Shown here: positions 13,455-15,080 of the stretch, piece by piece
How positions within the stretch are numbered: the stretch's first letter is position 1
Layout: each line of letters starts with the position of its first letter
Assembly: GCA_051010055.1 (NCBI GenBank)
Contig: JBPCVY010000210.1
Span: forward strand, 1-15,080
Direction: 5' to 3'
From: CAJQND01 sp051010055
GTDB lineage: Bacteria; Pseudomonadota; Alphaproteobacteria; Rhizobiales; CAJQND01
DNA length: 15,080 nucleotides
Translations under genes and position numbers: made by a program
Notes under the pieces: model-generated
Seen by the model: only the letters and a program-made list of their open reading frames with translations
What the model was told of the DNA's origin: nothing
Databases searched by the model: none

Positions 13455-14330
13455 ATGGACATTATGAAAGATCTCACTGTCTCTGAGCGCATCCGCTCTA
13501 AGTTCGAGGAGCTCACCCGCGCGGAACGCCAGCTGGCCAACGCCATTCTACAGAATTACCCGGTGTCAGGGCTTGGCAGCATCACCGATGTGGCAGAAGC
13601 ATCCGGTGTATCATCGCCCACCGTTGCGCGCATGGCCAAGAAGCTGGGCTTTTCAGGCTTCCCCGATATGCAGCGCGCATTGCGTGGGGAATTGGAAGCC
13701 AAGATCTCCAGTCCCATCGCAAAGCATGATCGATGGACGGAGAATGCGCCAGACACCCATATTCTGAACCGGTTTGCAGATGCCGTGATGGACAATCTGC
13801 GCCAGACGCTTCAACACATAAATCCTGACGAGTTTGACCAGGCCGCCGCGCTGCTGGGCGATGAAAAACGAAGGGTTCATGTGCTTGGCGGGCGGATTAC
13901 CCGTTCGCTTGCCGACTATTTTGTGACCCATATGCAGGTGGTGCGTGATGGGCTGGTGCTGCTGCCGGCGAACTCAAACACCTGGCCTCATCATGTGCTC
14001 AACATGACTGAGGGCGACCTATTGGTGATCTTTGATATCCGCCGTTATGAGCACGACATTCTGCGTCTTGCCGAGATGGCGAAGGAACGCGATGTGGGCA
14101 TTGTCTTGTTCACCGACCAGTGGGGCTCGCCAATTATCAAGCATGCCACACACACGTTCCACTGCAGGGTTGAAGCCCCGTCAGCATGGGACAGTTCGGT
14201 GGTGACGCTGTTTGTTGTGGAGGCGGTTATTTCAGCAGTTGAAAATGAAAACTGGGACAAAACCAAAGAGCGGATGGGCACTTTGGAGACTTTGTTTGAT
14301 CAGATGAAAATGTTCAGAAAATTCACTTAG
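13455..14330 (+). CDS. RpiR/MurR-family transcriptional regulator (HTH + SIS domain)
   Basis: This 291-residue regulator begins with the RpiR HTH domain. SERIRSKFEELTRAERQLANAIL is followed by ITDVAEASGVSSPTVARMAKKLGFSGFPDMQRAL (about 43-76), the typical helix-turn-helix with the KLGFSGF signature. The C-terminal half is a SIS sugar-isomerase-like effector domain: RRVHVLGGRITRSLADYF, EGDLLVIFDIRRYEHD, VGIVLFTDQWGSP. RpiR regulators respond to phosphosugars or, in many catabolic clusters, other acids. The frame extends to a GTG at 13419, but ATG 13455 has GGAGGG about 10 bp upstream and is preferred; ATG 13464 is possible. It is divergent from the NFGase/TRAP/ligase/ALDH operon across the AT-rich control region, so that operon is its likely target. 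Confidence 0.93.
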   Translation: MDIMKDLTVSERIRSKFEELTRAERQLANAILQNYPVSGLGSITDVAEASGVSSPTVARMAKKLGFSGFPDMQRALRGELEAKISSPIAKHDRWTENAPDTHILNRFADAVMDNLRQTLQHINPDEFDQAAALLGDEKRRVHVLGGRITRSLADYFVTHMQVVRDGLVLLPANSNTWPHHVLNMTEGDLLVIFDIRRYEHDILRLAEMAKERDVGIVLFTDQWGSPIIKHATHTFHCRVEAPSAWDSSVVTLFVVEAVISAVENENWDKTKERMGTLETLFDQMKMFRKFT

Positions 14331-14343
14331 AAGCAGCGGAGCG

Positions 14344-14688
14344 TTATTTCCTGTCCTGGGTAAGGCTGTCGCGTTCCATGACGCGTAATGTCCGCCGGTC
14401 GGCTGGTGCAACCTCTGCGTAAAACTTCCTGTAGTGGATGACGCAATCACCATATTTGCGTTTTGCGAAAGCCGCATCGGCAAGGTTGGGATATTGCGCC
14501 AGGGATGCAATCTTTTCTTTGGTATAGACATTGACCCCGGCATCGACAGAGGCCCGCGCAACCTGCAAGAACGTGTCCATCATATTGACGTAGGCCACAC
14601 ATTTTTCGCGCTGGGAAATGGCCTGGGCCGTAGAGCTTTGCGCCGTGATGAGAACAATCAAAGAAAGAACAAGAACAAGGTAGCGCAT
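14344..14688 (-). CDS. Small secreted protein of unknown function
   Basis: I do not recognise a family. The 114-residue product starts with a clear signal peptide (MRYLVLVLSLIVLITAQSSTAQA, shown as three parts: MRY, a Leu/Ile/Val core, and SSTAQA with likely cleavage near residue 23). The mature part of about 90 residues is helical in look, tyrosine-rich (VNVYTKEK, QYPN, RKYGDC, HYRKFYAEV) and has two cysteines (CVAYVN and KYGDCVIHY) that could form a disulfide in the periplasm. The C-terminus is charged (RRTLRVMERDSLTQDRK). The upstream ribosome-binding site is weak. Its stop is 13 bp from the stop of the convergent RpiR gene, so the two are not co-transcribed. Context gives no function. Codon use resembles neighbouring genes, and the signal peptide and plausible boundaries support a real gene. 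Confidence 0.65.
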   Translation of the reverse strand: MRYLVLVLSLIVLITAQSSTAQAISQREKCVAYVNMMDTFLQVARASVDAGVNVYTKEKIASLAQYPNLADAAFAKRKYGDCVIHYRKFYAEVAPADRRTLRVMERDSLTQDRK

Positions 14689-14860
14689 ATTCAGGGGCTG
14701 ACTTCTCAGTTTTCAGATTTATAGGCGTTGGTGAAGATATATTGCAGATAATCTATGTTTAAACCATGTTTATCAAAAGCTGCCTGGATTCTTCATGCGG
14801 CCGCCAAAAAGATGATGTGATTGCGTCATAAAATTGTTGCGCTTCCATGTTCAAAACCGT

Positions 14861-14880
14861 AAAACGTTATAACATTACAT
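14861..14880 (+). promoter_or_regulatory. Zur-box-like palindrome upstream of zinc-protein gene
   Basis: AAAACGTTATAACATTACAT is centred on the perfect palindrome GTTATAAC, with partly symmetric AA/TT flanks. Its complement reads as GTAATGTTATAAC followed by GTTTTAC, resembling the proteobacterial Zur site (TGTTATA..ATAACA type). It ends 19 bp before the start of a histidine-rich zinc-type protein, where a repressor could block transcription or translation initiation. Confidence 0.5.
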
Positions 14881-14899
14881 ATCGGAAGGTTTCCCAGCA

Positions 14900-15080
14900 A
14901 TGCAGATTAAAACGCCCACAGCCATGGCGGCTGCTTTTCTATTCGTAAGCACCATGTCAGCAGCGGCGCAAACGGAGCGCGAGGCGCACGCCCACGAGCA
15001 TGGCCATGGCAAATTGAACATCGCCATAGAAGGCGATTCTGTTGCCATGGAGCTTGAAGTGCCCGGCGCTGATATAGTCG
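14900..15080 (+). CDS. DUF2796/ZrgA-like histidine-rich periplasmic zinc protein, 5' fragment
   Basis: The ATG at 14900, with GGAAGG about 9 bp upstream, opens a frame that runs off the window after 60 codons. The N-terminus is a signal peptide (MQIKTPTAMAAAFLFVST then MSAAAQ, with likely cleavage near AAA-QT). The mature start is histidine-rich, EREAHAHEHGHGKLNIAIEG, and continues VAMELEVPGADIV. The HEHGHGxLNIAIEG...MELE.P..DIVG pattern is typical of the DUF2796 family. The best-known member I recall, Vibrio ZrgA, is a periplasmic zinc-binding protein encoded with an ABC transporter for zinc uptake. In keeping with that, a Zur-box-like palindrome precedes it. The rest of the gene and any transporter partners lie outside the window. 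Confidence 0.8.
   Translation, partial: MQIKTPTAMAAAFLFVSTMSAAAQTEREAHAHEHGHGKLNIAIEGDSVAMELEVPGADIV

Noticed and set aside
14689..14860. Possible small gene or ncRNA in the gap upstream of the zinc gene
   Set aside because: No frame with a credible start and ribosome-binding site, and no strong hairpin with a T-tract; only short AT-rich repeats such as two copies of ATGTTTA.
1..15080. Mobile elements, CRISPR arrays, tRNA or rRNA genes
   Set aside because: No transposase or integrase frames, no regularly spaced repeats and no tRNA-like cloverleaf with conserved TTCRA arm were seen.

Overview
The window looks like chromosomal accessory catabolism DNA from an alphaproteobacterium, most likely of the Hyphomicrobiales (Rhizobiales) type. 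This rests on moderately high GC with strong G/C third positions, tightly coupled operons with ATGA/GTGA overlaps, fused branched-chain-type ABC permeases, TRAP transport, and an RpiR and a MarR regulator beside catabolic genes. No rRNA, tRNA, insertion sequence, phage gene or CRISPR array is visible. The taxonomic call is inference from style and gene content only.

Layout. (1) 1-4865, plus strand: the last 61 codons of a Rieske-type aromatic oxygenase large subunit (VanA-like C-terminus), then a complete branched-chain/aromatic-type (Liv/HAAT) ABC importer: periplasmic binding protein, a single-chain fused LivH-LivM permease, LivG and LivF. (2) 4931-6598: an amidohydrolase closely resembling enamidase (the cyclic-enamide hydrolase of nicotinate fermentation), divergently paired with a MarR-type regulator over a 54-bp gap. 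(3) 6611-13295, minus strand: one six-gene operon running NFGase-family amidohydrolase, DctQ, DctM, DctP, a glutamine-synthetase-like gamma-glutamyl ligase and an aldehyde dehydrogenase. It is divergent from an RpiR/MurR regulator (13455-14330) across an AT-rich control region. (4) 14344-15080: a small secreted protein of unknown function (minus strand) and the start of a histidine-rich DUF2796/ZrgA-like zinc protein with a Zur-box-like palindrome upstream.

How the genes may work together. The large operon encodes uptake of a small carboxylate-like solute (TRAP), ligation of an amine to glutamate (GS-like ligase), oxidation of an aldehyde (ALDH) and hydrolysis of an N-acyl/amide bond (NFGase family). 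This is the skeleton of a gamma-glutamylation-shielded amine pathway, but with an NFGase-family hydrolase in the position where Puu pathways use an unrelated hydrolase and with no amine oxidase in view. The ABC importer, Rieske oxygenase and enamidase-like enzyme fit import and opening of an aromatic or N-heterocyclic compound. Whether the two halves form one pathway cannot be decided from the sequence.

Both solute-binding-protein genes are followed at once by a GC-rich hairpin ahead of the next operon gene, a design expected to raise binding-protein mRNA over that of its partners. Several starts were moved inward from the longest frame (positions 3395, 4164, 6100, 6155, 13295, 13455) because of ribosome-binding sites, family homology, or overlap with promoter or neighbour.
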